From Mesostigma viride (taxonomy: Eukaryota > Streptophyta > Mesostigmatophyceae > Mesostigmatales > Mesostigmataceae): a stretch of 32,500 nt of DNA. Shown here in pieces: positions 1 to 8,659 of the stretch. The stretch spans positions 4,590,056-4,622,555 of the forward strand of contig RPFO01000080.1 in assembly GCA_009746045.1 (NCBI GenBank). Direction: 5' to 3'. Position 1 is the first letter of the stretch. Each line of letters starts with the position of its first letter. The notes below the pieces were generated by a model, which ran no database searches, was not told the origin of the DNA, and saw only the letters and a program-made list of their open reading frames with translations. The translations under genes were made by a program, and so were the position numbers.

Positions 1-16
1 TCTAATGTGGGTGCCA

Positions 17-1728
17 TCACCTGCGTTCACGGTGCCAGCCTAGCTCCTGTGGAAAGAAGCGAGCGCGGCCAAATGCCTCGACTGGGTGTGGGCAGCCGCA
101 CACGAACTGCGTCACCTCCGCCAGGGCATGATAGTCCTCATACTGCCCATCAGCCCACATCGCCTTGATGAGCAGGTGACCTCCCCTTTCCTGAACCTTA
201 GTGACCCAGCCATGGAAGCGCTCCCTCTTCCTCGCTATCCCCGGAAACAGGGCACACAGGCGCATCCCGATAAGCGCACGTGCTCCATGCTCGGCAAAGT
301 AGGCATTGCAGTCATCCTTTGCTGCTGCCCTGGCGGCGGTGGCAGTCTTGTAATGCTCAAAGTCAATCTGCGGGTGCTCTTTCAACGCCGCCACCGTGGC
401 AGCTGACAGTTTGCCGGTACTGATCAGCTCAGGCTGGTGCACCTCTGCCGTACCGCCTACTGTCCAGTGCTGCAGGTGTACATCAGAAATGGGGACCGTC
501 ATCCCTGCGCTGCCGCCACCTAATGTCACTCTAGAAAACTGGCCCGTCCACGACGGTGCGTAGTAAGGAGAGGCGACAATGCTGTCACGCTCCGTGCGAT
601 CGCCTTCCAGATCAAGGACCTTCACCAGCATGTGTGGTGCCCACGGCATTCCCTGCCCGCAGGTGACGGCTGGCCGCTTAACAACGAGTAGGTCGCTGCG
701 TCGTATGAGGCTTCCATTCACCTTGAAGGTGTGCCTGCCGGAAATCAGTGTGCGCAAAGCGGGCGTTGCCGTTGATGTGCTCCCTCGCGCAGCGGGCGCA
801 CATGCGCGGTTGATCTGCGCTTGAATCTCGCGGGCAGGGCAAGCGACGTGTGAGATTACTTGTTTTATGGGCAGCCTCAGTGCTCGTGTTGCCCGCGCAA
901 CCGACTGGTCGCCTGCAGATCGCAGCGGTAAGGGTACCGCCTTGTTCGCTTGCAGTTCACGCTTCTCTTTGAGCTTTTGCTCCATGATGTCGAACAGATT
1001 CTCGTTGTTGGCACGCACATCCTCCACGGACTTTGGCACCTGCTCAATCCATCCGTCCAGCAACTGCTGCTTCTCAGCGGCGACGATGTCAGGAAAAAGG
1101 CTGTGAAGGCTAGCGCAGGTACATCTCCTGGCACCGCCCTCGTCCCATTCAAAAAGCGGCACTAGACCAGGACTTCCTTTGGGGCCTTGCCACGCTCTAT
1201 GAGGAGGCACCCATAGACAGGATCTCCCTGCGGGGTGTACCCAATGGGCGTGACCCCGTCACAAGCCTCGCCATTAGGCCCTGTGGGCTGCCACTTGTTC
1301 ACCGGTGCATTTACCAACGTCTCCGATGCGGCTAGGCGCCAGCGGACATACACGGTCATATCCGGGCCCCAAAACACTTCGAGATCGAACACCTTCGAAG
1401 AGCGGTGCCTCTCCCTCTCGGCTTCGGTTGCTGGCTCATCATCCAAGTCGGCGGTGGCGCCCGCGCCCGCACCCGCGCCGGCGCCTGCGCCCCCACCCCG
1501 CCCGCGCCCGCGCGCGCGCCTTGGGTGGCGCCCGCGCCCGCACCGCGCCGGCGCCTGCGCCCGCCCCCCGCCCCCGCCTGGGCCCGCGCCCGCGCCCGCG
1601 TCTTGGGTGGCGCCCGCGCCCGCACCCGCGCCTTCTCCCCCGCCCCCGCCCCGCCCGCGCCCCCGCCCGCGCCATGGGTGTGGCCCGCGGCTGGCTTCTT
1701 CGGAAATGCGTCCATCGATATCACCCAC
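17..1728 (-). CDS. Uncharacterised protein gene, frame broken near 1165
   Basis: Two adjoining minus-strand reading frames look like one gene. The first (1728 to 1162) has a Gly/Ala/Arg low-complexity tract, then ordinary protein with a chromodomain-like phrase (FWGPDMTVYVRWRL). It stops at 1162, just where the second frame (open from 1210 to a stop at 17) continues naturally: ERGKAPKEVLV is followed by PLFEWDEGG if the frame moves by one base. The second part has a charged helical stretch (MEQKLKEKRELQ), a beta-rich middle (MLVKVLDLEGD) and near its C-terminus a Tudor/agenet-like phrase (FHGWVTKV...IKAMWADGQYEDY). I do not recognise the family. Chromo- or Tudor-like segments fit either a host chromatin protein or a mobile-element protein; this is inference. 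The break could be an assembly error, a short intron or decay. The true start may lie further upstream, or in another frame across the GC tract. Confidence 0.5.
1450..1675. repeat. GC-rich CCCGCG-type hexamer tract inside the coding region
   Basis: Imperfect repeats of CCCGCG and CGCCCG run for about 225 bp. On the minus strand all three frames stay open and give Gly/Ala/Arg runs, so the frame through this tract cannot be decided from sequence alone. It lies between the N-terminal phrase encoded near 1700 and the ordinary protein sequence encoded below 1440. Confidence 0.85.
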
Positions 1729-1892
1729 CGGCCGTCAGCGGTGGATGCACCCTTTCGGCCACGTTGTGACATCAAGCGCGGCGTCCCCAATAGAACAGTC
1801 ATGCAATATGAATAATCATTAGTATCAACGATGCGTTCATGCAGGCGTGAACTGTGAAATACAACAAGCATGCAACAACGACTCCAGCACAC

Positions 1893-2200
1893 TTAGTAAA
1901 TACTGCTCATAATATCTGTGGCACATGCAACATGGTTAAAACACACATGGATGACCTGTATGGCTGCACATGAACTGTCCACCTAGAGAAGACTAGAAAT
2001 TCAGCATGATATCAAGAGCCATCCACACAAATATATGTCTTACCGCAGCTTAGGGCTTCTTCGGGTTGAGTTGGCGAATCGAGCTTGTTGAGCCCTGCTC
2101 GAAGTAATGCTCAAATGCGATGCCCAGGCCCGCCAGCACATCATCAAATGTGATTAGTTTCACAGGTGGTCCGAAGAGTTCCAAACGTGGTTGCTAATTT
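1893..2200. other. Intergenic stretch without recognised features
   Basis: Base composition is more balanced than in the flanks. I see no convincing exon, RNA gene or long repeat here. Confidence 0.5.
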
Positions 2201-2707
2201 TCAGGCAGTGCCTGAAGGCCGCCTCGAAAGTGAAACGCGAAAGTGAAAAGGGGTCACAAACCCTATGTTCATATCCTTGACTCCCCCGTCGAGAACGAAC
2301 CGAAAACCAGCGCCATGAACGAACTTGTGACGAGTAGATGACGACATCGTGGTTATGGCGTCGTACCCCCCCTGGTGCAGCTGCTGCTTTATCGCCGCCT
2401 TCCTGTCCTCTTGCTTCCGCCCGGGCGAAAACCAGGCGCTTCGCAATGCCTGGAGATGTGATATTCTAATGGGCTTCATGCACTCGTGGCCGCACTTACA
2501 GTCGAACGTCTCGTCGGTCACTAGGCTGCCGGCATGGGTGCTGCCGCTTAGCACTATGGCTGCGAACTTGCGCTTCCCATGGTGTCCCATCACCATGATA
2601 GCGAAAGCCAGGAAGCAGATAGCCACGATTATGTCCCAGCAAAGCCATAGCACACCTTCCGTTTCGACCGCCATGTCGGCCACTAGTCCGGATAGCTCAA
2701 TGTGCAC
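2201..2707 (-). CDS. Hypothetical 168-residue protein, one predicted membrane segment
   Basis: An open frame starts with ATG at 2707 inside the left arm of the large inverted repeat and ends at 2201. Residues 19-42 form a hydrophobic stretch (WLCWDIIVAICFLAFAIMVM), likely a membrane segment. It is followed by a cysteine cluster (CKCGHEC) and a basic helical region (RKQEDRKAAIKQQLH). The C-x-C-x3-C plus charged helix pattern recalls N-terminal regions of transposase-linked proteins in several eukaryotes, but that is a weak impression. The right arm of the inverted repeat carries a second copy of its first 25 or so codons on the plus strand, which then runs into unrelated sequence. It may be an exon of a larger gene or a transposon remnant. 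Confidence 0.35.
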   Translation of the reverse strand: MHIELSGLVADMAVETEGVLWLCWDIIVAICFLAFAIMVMGHHGKRKFAAIVLSGSTHAGSLVTDETFDCKCGHECMKPIRISHLQALRSAWFSPGRKQEDRKAAIKQQLHQGGYDAITTMSSSTRHKFVHGAGFRFVLDGGVKDMNIGFVTPFHFRVSLSRRPSGTA

Positions 2708-3248
2708 CTGACCTTGACACTAATCGCACAAACAGCCACAATTTTGCAAGCAAGAAGACATGGCTACCTCGGCATTTCATGAAATGTACTTCGTGAAATG
2801 CATTTCGTGAAATGTACTAAGGAACGTGATTGGCCGGCGTTCGCTCGCCAAATCTCGCAAAATGTACTAAGGCACGTGATTGGTCCCGCAAAATGTACTA
2901 AGGAACGTGATTGGCCGGCGAAGATTCTGTAGGGAATTTTAATTGCAGCAAACAGAATCTTCGCCGGCCAATCACGTTCCTTAGTACATTTTGCGGGACC
3001 AATCACGTGCCTTAGTACATTTTGCGAGATTTGGCGAGCGAACGCCGGCCAATCACGTTCCTTAGTACATTTCACGAAATGCATTTCACGAAGTACATTT
3101 CATGAAATGCCGAGGTAGCCATGTCTTCTTGCTTGCAAAATTGTGGCTGTTTGTGCGATTAGTGTCAAGGTCAGGTGCACATTGAGCTATCCGGACTAGT
3201 GGCCGACATGGCGGTCGAAACGGAAGGTGTGCTATGGCTTTGCTGGGA
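2634..3248. repeat. Perfect inverted repeat: 297-bp arms, 21-bp loop
   Basis: The left arm (2634-2930) and right arm (2952-3248) are reverse complements over all 297 positions by eye; the loop is 2931-2951. Each arm holds, from the centre outward, three related modules with an AAATGTACTAAGG start and a CGTGATTGG core, then TTTCACGAA/TTTCATGAA repeats, then the start of the hypothetical ORF on the left and its mirror copy on the right. Outside the arms similarity fades within about 20 bp. Perfect identity suggests recent origin or continuing gene conversion. Confidence 0.95.
2808..3074. promoter_or_regulatory. Six mirrored CCAAT-box modules in the palindrome core
   Basis: Each arm has three ATTGG/CCAAT elements. 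In the left arm two have the context GGAACGTGATTGGCC and one GGCACGTGATTGG, the last including a CACGTG G-box. The right arm mirrors them. Clustered CCAAT boxes next to G-boxes are typical promoter elements in plants and algae, and the symmetry would suit a bidirectional promoter. Function is inferred. Confidence 0.35.
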
Positions 3249-3870
3249 TGATTATCATCGTAGTACATCATATGTATTACAGTACATTTCACGAAGTACA
3301 TTTCATGGAGGCAGAGGGAAAGTTCCTGTTCATGGTGAGTCGGGGTTAGCAATCACGGCAATGTCGATACATGTACTTGCAGTATATACAAATGCCATAA
3401 TGTCCTTAGATGCAGCATGAATGTCTACTGTTCGGATTTCTTTTATCACGATGCTTAGGATGCCTTCCGACAGAAATCTGCTGCGCTACAGGTCGGGAAT
3501 ACCTGAACTTGATATGCGTGGCCAGTGGCCATGGCAGCCGGGGTCGGTAAGAATTAACTTCGATAGCCATGAATAATGCGGAAAGTGAACGTTGTCCACC
3601 CGCTGCACAGGGAAAATGGCTGCACAGGAACGGCCTGACGTGATACTGTCGCAAAGCAGTTCTCATAAGCCGACAATTACACATTCGACTTATGATCGAT
3701 AATCGGCGCAGGCCTTCGACATTCAAGCGCGCATCGAAACGTCGTGAGGATTTCGGACATTTAGATGAAGTTGGATTGTTTTCGGCCCTCGTATTTGCCA
3801 TGATCTTGGCCATCCAATCTTTTTGCTTCGTGCACAGTTTGCGTTTGCAGTTAAGCGTAGGTACATGACA
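3249..3870. other. No recognised gene; short repeats next to the palindrome
   Basis: At about 3283-3306 there are two more copies of the TACATTTCACGAAG-type motif found in the palindrome arms. A minus-strand open frame (3406-3933) exists, but part of it reads through a microsatellite and it has no recognisable domain, so I do not call it. Confidence 0.4.
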
Positions 3871-3936
3871 AGCTTGCGTTTGCGTTTGCGTTTGCGTTTG
3901 CCTTTGCCTTTGCCTTTGCGTATACATTTGCATGTG
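3871..3936. repeat. TTTGCG/TTTGCC hexanucleotide microsatellite
   Basis: About ten hexamer units, changing from TTTGCG to TTTGCC along the tract. It is the first of several hexamer arrays of different sequence in the next 2.3 kb. Confidence 0.85.
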
Positions 3937-4444
3937 CGCTTGCGTTGCCGTTTGCTTATGCGTCCCAATGTATGTCTGGCTTTGGGCAATTCTATTTCCT
4001 TGTCGTTGGGATATGAGTGGGTGCTGGCGGTGGTGTTACTGTCGGCAGGTAGAGTGGCAGTGGCTTCAACTTCTGTTGCTTTTTCATTGCATTTGCATTT
4101 TCATTGGGTCTCTGTAGTTAACAACTGCTTTAAATATCTTTGTTAATAGCCGGCTTCAGCTGTAATTTCGATTGCATGTTGCTTTTGAATTGCATTCGCA
4201 CTGGGCACATGCAGTGGGCATTAGGCATTGGTAGTGCAATTACACATGCAGTCACACTTGCAATTGCAATGAAGTTGAAATTGAAGCTGCAGCTAAAATT
4301 TGCTACGTGCCTAACTGGTACAGTCGCATGTGCAGTCAACTTTGTGCTTGTTTATTATTATTATTTCTTCTTCTTATAATTTCTTCTTATTATTATTATA
4401 ATTTCTTCTTGCTTTTCGTAATGTGTGGTGGTTAGAATGGTGAT
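3937..4444. other. Intergenic stretch, degenerate TTGCATT-type words and TTATTATTATT tracts
   Basis: The sequence has recurring TTTGCATTTGC/TTGCATTCGCA-like words and a TTC/TTATTA-rich stretch near 4350-4410. No gene is recognised. Confidence 0.4.
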
Positions 4445-4580
4445 GGCAGGGGCAGGAGCAGGGGCAGGGGCAGGGGCAGGGGCAGGGGCAGGGGCAGGGG
4501 CAGGGGCAGGGGCAGGGGCAGGGGCAGGGGCAGGGGCAGGGGCAGGGGCAGGGGTAGGGGCAGGGGCAGGGGCAGGGGCA
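4445..4580. repeat. GGGGCA hexanucleotide microsatellite
   Basis: About 22 units of GGGGCA with only two or three single-base interruptions. The regularly spaced G4 runs on the plus strand could form G-quadruplexes. Confidence 0.95.
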
Positions 4581-4742
4581 ATCATGAGTTGCTTTCGGCC
4601 TGGCATGTGCACCAGAACTGGCATATGTGCTCGCAATGCAGCTTGCTACTCTTGTTCCTTTTGTTTGCCTTTTCTTTTGTTTGGGAACTGTTCGTGCAGG
4701 GGGGTGGGATGAGGCCGCGAGTCTCTGGGCAGGGGCATTGAC

Positions 4743-5658
4743 GTGGGTAGGTGTGTGTCTGGGCTAAGTCTGCAATTGTCGCTGCTGTGCTGTACTTCTG
4801 GCTGTGGCTTACGGTGCATTTGTGGCTTGGAGTAGGGGTGAGGCTAGGGTGGGCGCAGGCGCGGGCGTGGGCGTGGGCGTGGGCGTGAGCGTGGGCATGG
4901 GCGCGGGCGTGGGCGTGGGCGTGGGCGTGGGCGTGGGCGTGGGCGTGGGTGTGGGCGTGGGCGTGGGCGTGGGCGTGGGCGTGGGCGTGGGCGTGGGCGT
5001 GGGCGTGGGCGTTGGCATGGGCGTGGGCGTGGGCGTGGGCGTGGGCGTGGGCGTAGGCGTGGGAGTGGGCGTGGGCGTGGGCGTGGGCGTGGGCGTGGGC
5101 GTGGGTGGGCGTGGGCGTGGGCGTGGGTGTGGGTGTGGGCGTGGGCGTGGGCGTGGGGTGGGCGTGGGCGTGGGCGTGGGCGTGGGCGTGGGCGTGGGTG
5201 TGGGTGTGGGTGGGCGTGGGCGTGGGCGTGGGCGTGGGCGTGGGCGTGGGCGTGGGCGTGGGCGTGGGCGTGGGCGTGGGCGTGGGCGTGGGCGTGGGCG
5301 TGGGCGTGGGCGTGGGCGTGGGCGTGGGCGTGGGCGTGGGCGTGGGCGTGGGCGTGGGCGTGGGCGTGGCGGCGTGGGCGTGGGCGTGGGCGTGCGCGTG
5401 CGCGTGGGCGTGGGCGTGGGAGTGGGCGTTGGAGTGGGCGTGGGCGTGGGCGTGAGCGTGGGCGTGGGCGTGGGCGTGGGCGTGGGCGTGGGCGTGGGCG
5501 TGGGCGTGGGCGTGGGCGTGGGCGTGGGCGTGGGCGTGGGCGTGGGCGTGGGTGGGCGTGGGCGTGGGCGTGGGCGTGGGCGTGGGCGTGGGCGTGGGCG
5601 TGGGCGTGGGCGTGGGCGTGGGCGTGAGCGTGGGCGTGGGCGTGGGCGTTGGCGTGGG
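4743..5658. repeat. First macro-repeat unit: about 110-bp core plus GGGCGT array
   Basis: The core (about 4743-4858) begins GTGGGTAGGTGTGTGTCT and ends GGGGTGAGGCTAGGGTGGGC. An array of GGGCGT hexamers follows to 5658, about 800 bp, with scattered variants (GGGTGT, GGGCAT, GGGAGT and phase slips). The same core reappears at 5654 in the same orientation, so the unit is about 910 bp long. Long open frames through it (Gly-Val, Gly-Arg, Ala-Trp runs) are repeat artefacts. Confidence 0.95.
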
Positions 5659-5974
5659 TAGGTGTGTGTCTCAGCTACGTCTGCTATTGTTGCAGCTGCG
5701 CTCTACTTCTGGCTGTGGCTTTGGGTATAATTGTGGCTTGGAGTAGGGGTGAGGCTAGGGTGGGCGTGGGCGTGGGCGTGGGCGTGGGCGTGGGCGTGGG
5801 CGTGGGCGTGGGCGTGGGCGTGGGCGTGGGCGTGGGCGTGGGCGTGGGCGTGGGCGTGGGCGTGGGCGTGGGCGTGGGCGTGGGCGTGGGCGTGGGCGTG
5901 GGCGTGGGCGTGGGCATGGGCGTGGGCGTGGGCGTGGGCGTGGGCGTGGGCGTGGGCGTGGGCGTGGGCGTGGG
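5654..5974. repeat. Second macro-repeat unit: core plus GGGCGT array
   Basis: The core (5654-5766) is a diverged copy of 4743-4858, sharing the start, CTACTTCTGGCTGTGGCTT in the middle and the GGGGTGAGGCTAGGG end. The GGGCGT array runs to about 5974 and is purer than the first, with one GGGCAT variant. Confidence 0.95.
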
Positions 5975-5980
5975 TGAGAA

Positions 5981-6227
5981 TGGGCGGGTGCGGGGGCAGG
6001 GGCATGGGCATGGGCGGGGGCGGGGCGGGGGCGGGGGCGGGCGGGGGCGGGGGCGGGGGCGGGGCGGGGCGGGGGCGGGGCGGGGCGGGGGCGGGGGCGG
6101 GGCGGGGGGGGGCATGGGCGTGTGCATGGGCGTTGGGGGGGTCAGGGGGGCTGGGGTTGGGTTTGGGTGGGTGGGTCATTGGTGCAATGTTTGGAGTTGG
6201 GGCTTGTGGGGGGGGGGGGGGGGGGGG
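5981..6227. repeat. G-rich GGGGC/GGGGCG tract ending in a 20-G run
   Basis: Mixed GGGGC and GGGGGC repeats fill 5981-6116, then G-rich sequence continues to an uninterrupted run of 20 G at 6208-6227. Such runs are prone to length error in assemblies and are strong G-quadruplex candidates. Confidence 0.9.
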
Positions 6228-6239
6228 CGCATGGGGATT

Positions 6240-6928
6240 GCCATGCGCGTGCACGTGGGCGTCCGCGTGATCCTCTGTTCGTGTACATGTTCATGCATGT
6301 GCCATGACGGCACAATGCATGTCAGATTCGTGACTTTATCGTGTGTTCCCTAGTTGCAAGTATTACTGCTAAAATTCATTGCAGCATTCCATTCCTTGCA
6401 TAATGCTTGATTGCTTGCATCAGTTCATTCTATACTTCGATCATGACCTGAAGTGCTTAAGTATTACCAGACTCTCGCGCAGTGTCAGAATGTCCAATTT
6501 TTAGCACACATGCATGTTTGCACACCAAAGCCCTCATTCCCATGTTGATAAGGCTAAGTAAAACATTTTTTTTTTGTGCGGTGATCCACGAAATGCAGCT
6601 GTGAATGGCTCTAGGAGGTCACCAATGGTGGCCAGACCTGTTATTGAGCATTGGGAGACGTTACAGGGGCATCAATCACAGTTACATTTAGTTCATATGT
6701 AGTTCAATTTAGTACATTATAGTATAAATGTAGTAGAAAATAGTACAACCTAGTATATTGTAGCATATACTAGTTCAACTACCTCCAGATGAGATCCAGG
6801 GGCTATGGGGACACTTTTTATGCAAAACTGAACTTGAAACAAGCAAAAAACAAGAAACTTGGAAAAACTCAAAATGTACTTGTGCTGGAGTACATGCTTA
6901 ACGGCTGGCAGGGCCCACGTATCGTCTA
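6240..6928. other. Intergenic stretch with AT-rich TAGTA-word region
   Basis: No gene is recognised. At about 6690-6785 there is an AT-rich run of degenerate TAGTAC/TAGTTCA words, and a run of ten T near 6567. Confidence 0.4.
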
Positions 6929-7406
6929 GGTCATCTATTCTGATCAGGCACTCCGCAAAGGTGAAAACCGTTTGCGTTCAGGGCCGGGCCGCGGAAAACG
7001 CGGAAAAACGCGATCTGCAAATGAATCCGACCGTAATCGAACTGGGGACCTCTCGCACCAACTTTCGCTGACTATAGGACGGACGTCTCCGGTTACCATG
7101 GCATCGCCAACTTACACCTACAGTCATCCGCAAAAGTTCTCCTTTCCGGGGAGTGATGCAAGCCTTTCGGATTTGGTACTAGATAAATCACTCGAGATCT
7201 GTGTGTAGGAGTACTACACACGTGTCCACTCGAGACTTGTTCAGTCTCGAAACGTGAGACGGGCTGAACACGGCTGGATCCTTCTTTATTAGAAGGGGGC
7301 GTAGCCGGTACTAAGGAAATCAGCCGAGCGTATATTCTGATCAGGCACTCCGCAAAGGTGAAAACCGTTTGCGTTCAGGGCCGGGCCGCGGAAAACGGTC
7401 ATCTAT
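6929..7406. mobile_element. Small element with 61-bp terminal direct repeats and 10-bp target-site duplication
   Basis: Identical 61-bp direct repeats (6939-6999 and 7336-7396) begin TCTGATCAGGCACTCC and end GCCGCGGAAAAC. They bound a 458-bp element flanked on both sides by the 10-bp GGTCATCTAT (6929-6938 and 7397-7406). The architecture resembles a terminal-repeat retrotransposon in miniature, but the ends are not TG...CA and no clear primer-binding site follows the first repeat. Inside, the minus strand at about 7022-7075 carries a tRNA-like stretch with a box-B-like GTTCGATTAC, though its T-stem does not pair well. There is no coding capacity. The class is uncertain; the insertion signature is strong. 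Confidence 0.6.
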
Positions 7407-8095
7407 AGTCGCTCTACACGTAAGCCGGCCATAATTTCAATGCTGGTTGTCTCCTTGATAATTTCAATGCACAAGGCTACGTGTACATTTCCATCACCAT
7501 TCATATTCATCATCCTGAACGACTCGAACACGCGGACAAGATAACGGCAGGCTCGAGCTACCATGGTCCGGATTCTCCCGATTTCTGGCCTGCGCTGTTT
7601 GTCTCCTTGATAATCATGATCGACTGCAATGTCTCTAGCGAATCTAGCCCGTGCAGCCCTGGGGGATTTTGCCACATCTGGTCGTTGACCATCAAGTCCC
7701 CTCCGTCCCCTCCAGAACACCTTTGGCTTCTGGCCGGTCTTGGTCTTGGTCTTGCTCAAGTGGCGGATGTATTCCGGCTACATGTGTTATAATAATTAAT
7801 TCCGGCCACACTGGTCGCGACGAGCTGCGCTGCTACTGAGCGGGGGTCAAGGTCGTCATCCAGCGTCCAGGGGAGGTCATTCAACTTCTTGCGGCGAGAG
7901 AGGAACAGCCTGGATGGAGCTGAAGGTGAGCAGGACCGGTGGGGGTGCTGCCTTGTCCCGCGAATGAAGGAGGCGGTGCCCACGCAGCTTTACTTCACCT
8001 GCTAGGTCCAGGTGGGTAAGAAGCTTGCTCCTGAGCTCGTCCGCAAGAGAGATTGCCGGTACTCCGGCCCCCGGCTGCTGGGGGAAACGACGCAG
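7407..8095. other. Stretch with weak coding traces, no recognised gene
   Basis: A minus-strand open frame (7403-7759) has a basic N-terminus (MSKTKTKTGQKPKVFW) but no domain I know. It may belong to the same decayed coding block as 8096-8657. A word of about 15 bases (TGTCTCCTTGATAAT) occurs twice, near 7448 and 7600. Confidence 0.3.
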
Positions 8096-8657
8096 CTAGC
8101 CGGACGACGCGGCAGTGACGACAGGCGCGGTCGGTGGCCGGCCTGGCGTTTGTCTGCACGGCGATGGCAGACTTCGATCCAGCTCCTGCAGCTTCGTGGC
8201 GATGGCGTCCGTGGTCGAGGTGGTCGCTGACCGCAGCAGGTCAGCATAGGAGTGCGGCGAGAGGCCAACAACTGCCTGCCGGGTGCGCATGCGGCCGGCT
8301 GGGCAGCAATGGTGGCCGTCTGCGCCGTGATCTCCGGGACCTGCGCGGCCAGGGCCTCGATCGGTTTGGGAGGTGATGGCTTCGAGCTTCTTGATGAGCA
8401 GGCCGACCTTGCCTCGCTCCACCTTGTTTAGGCGAGAAAGTAGGGCAGCATGAGCATCAGAAGCCTGCCCCGCGGTCTGCAGCGCCATGAGCTGCCAGGG
8501 GTTGGAGCTGGTTGTGGACACCACGGCCCGAATCGCTATGGATGCCAAACTGGGTCACACGCGGAGCCCCCACAGACTTGGGGGTGGTCTCCTTCATCAC
8601 TACTTGCCATCTATCCTTGCGGACCATCGGCCTCCATATTACAGACACGGGGAGCAC
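8096..8657 (-). pseudogene. Decayed coding sequence with at least two frame changes
   Basis: Protein-like phrases on the minus strand jump between frames. One frame (8657 down to about 8520) gives VIWRPMVRKDRWQVVMKETT. The next gives SDAHAALLSRLNKVERGKV and LLIKKLEAIT. After another shift near 8370 comes PIEALAAQVPEITAQTATIA. The first of these frames then resumes with TDAIATKLQELDRSLP. The amphipathic pattern suggests a coiled-coil protein, perhaps from a mobile element. The phrases read well only when the frame is changed, so I call it a pseudogene; an intron-split gene is the alternative. Confidence 0.35.
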
Positions 8658-8659
8658 GA

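Noticed and set aside
2634-3248. CRISPR-like or transposon terminal inverted repeats
   Set aside because: The arms are nearly adjacent with a 21-bp loop, not at the ends of an element, and there is no array of spacers.
3406-3933. 175-residue minus-strand open frame
   Set aside because: Its N-terminal part reads a TTTGCG microsatellite and the rest shows no domain or splice structure.
4804-6353. Long open frames of Gly-Val, Gly-Arg, Ala-Trp or Pro-Thr repeats
   Set aside because: They are translations of GGGCGT arrays in all frames and have no non-repetitive protein sequence.
7000-7080. tRNA gene on the minus strand
   Set aside because: A box-B-like GTTCGATTAC is present but the T-stem does not pair and no full cloverleaf can be drawn.
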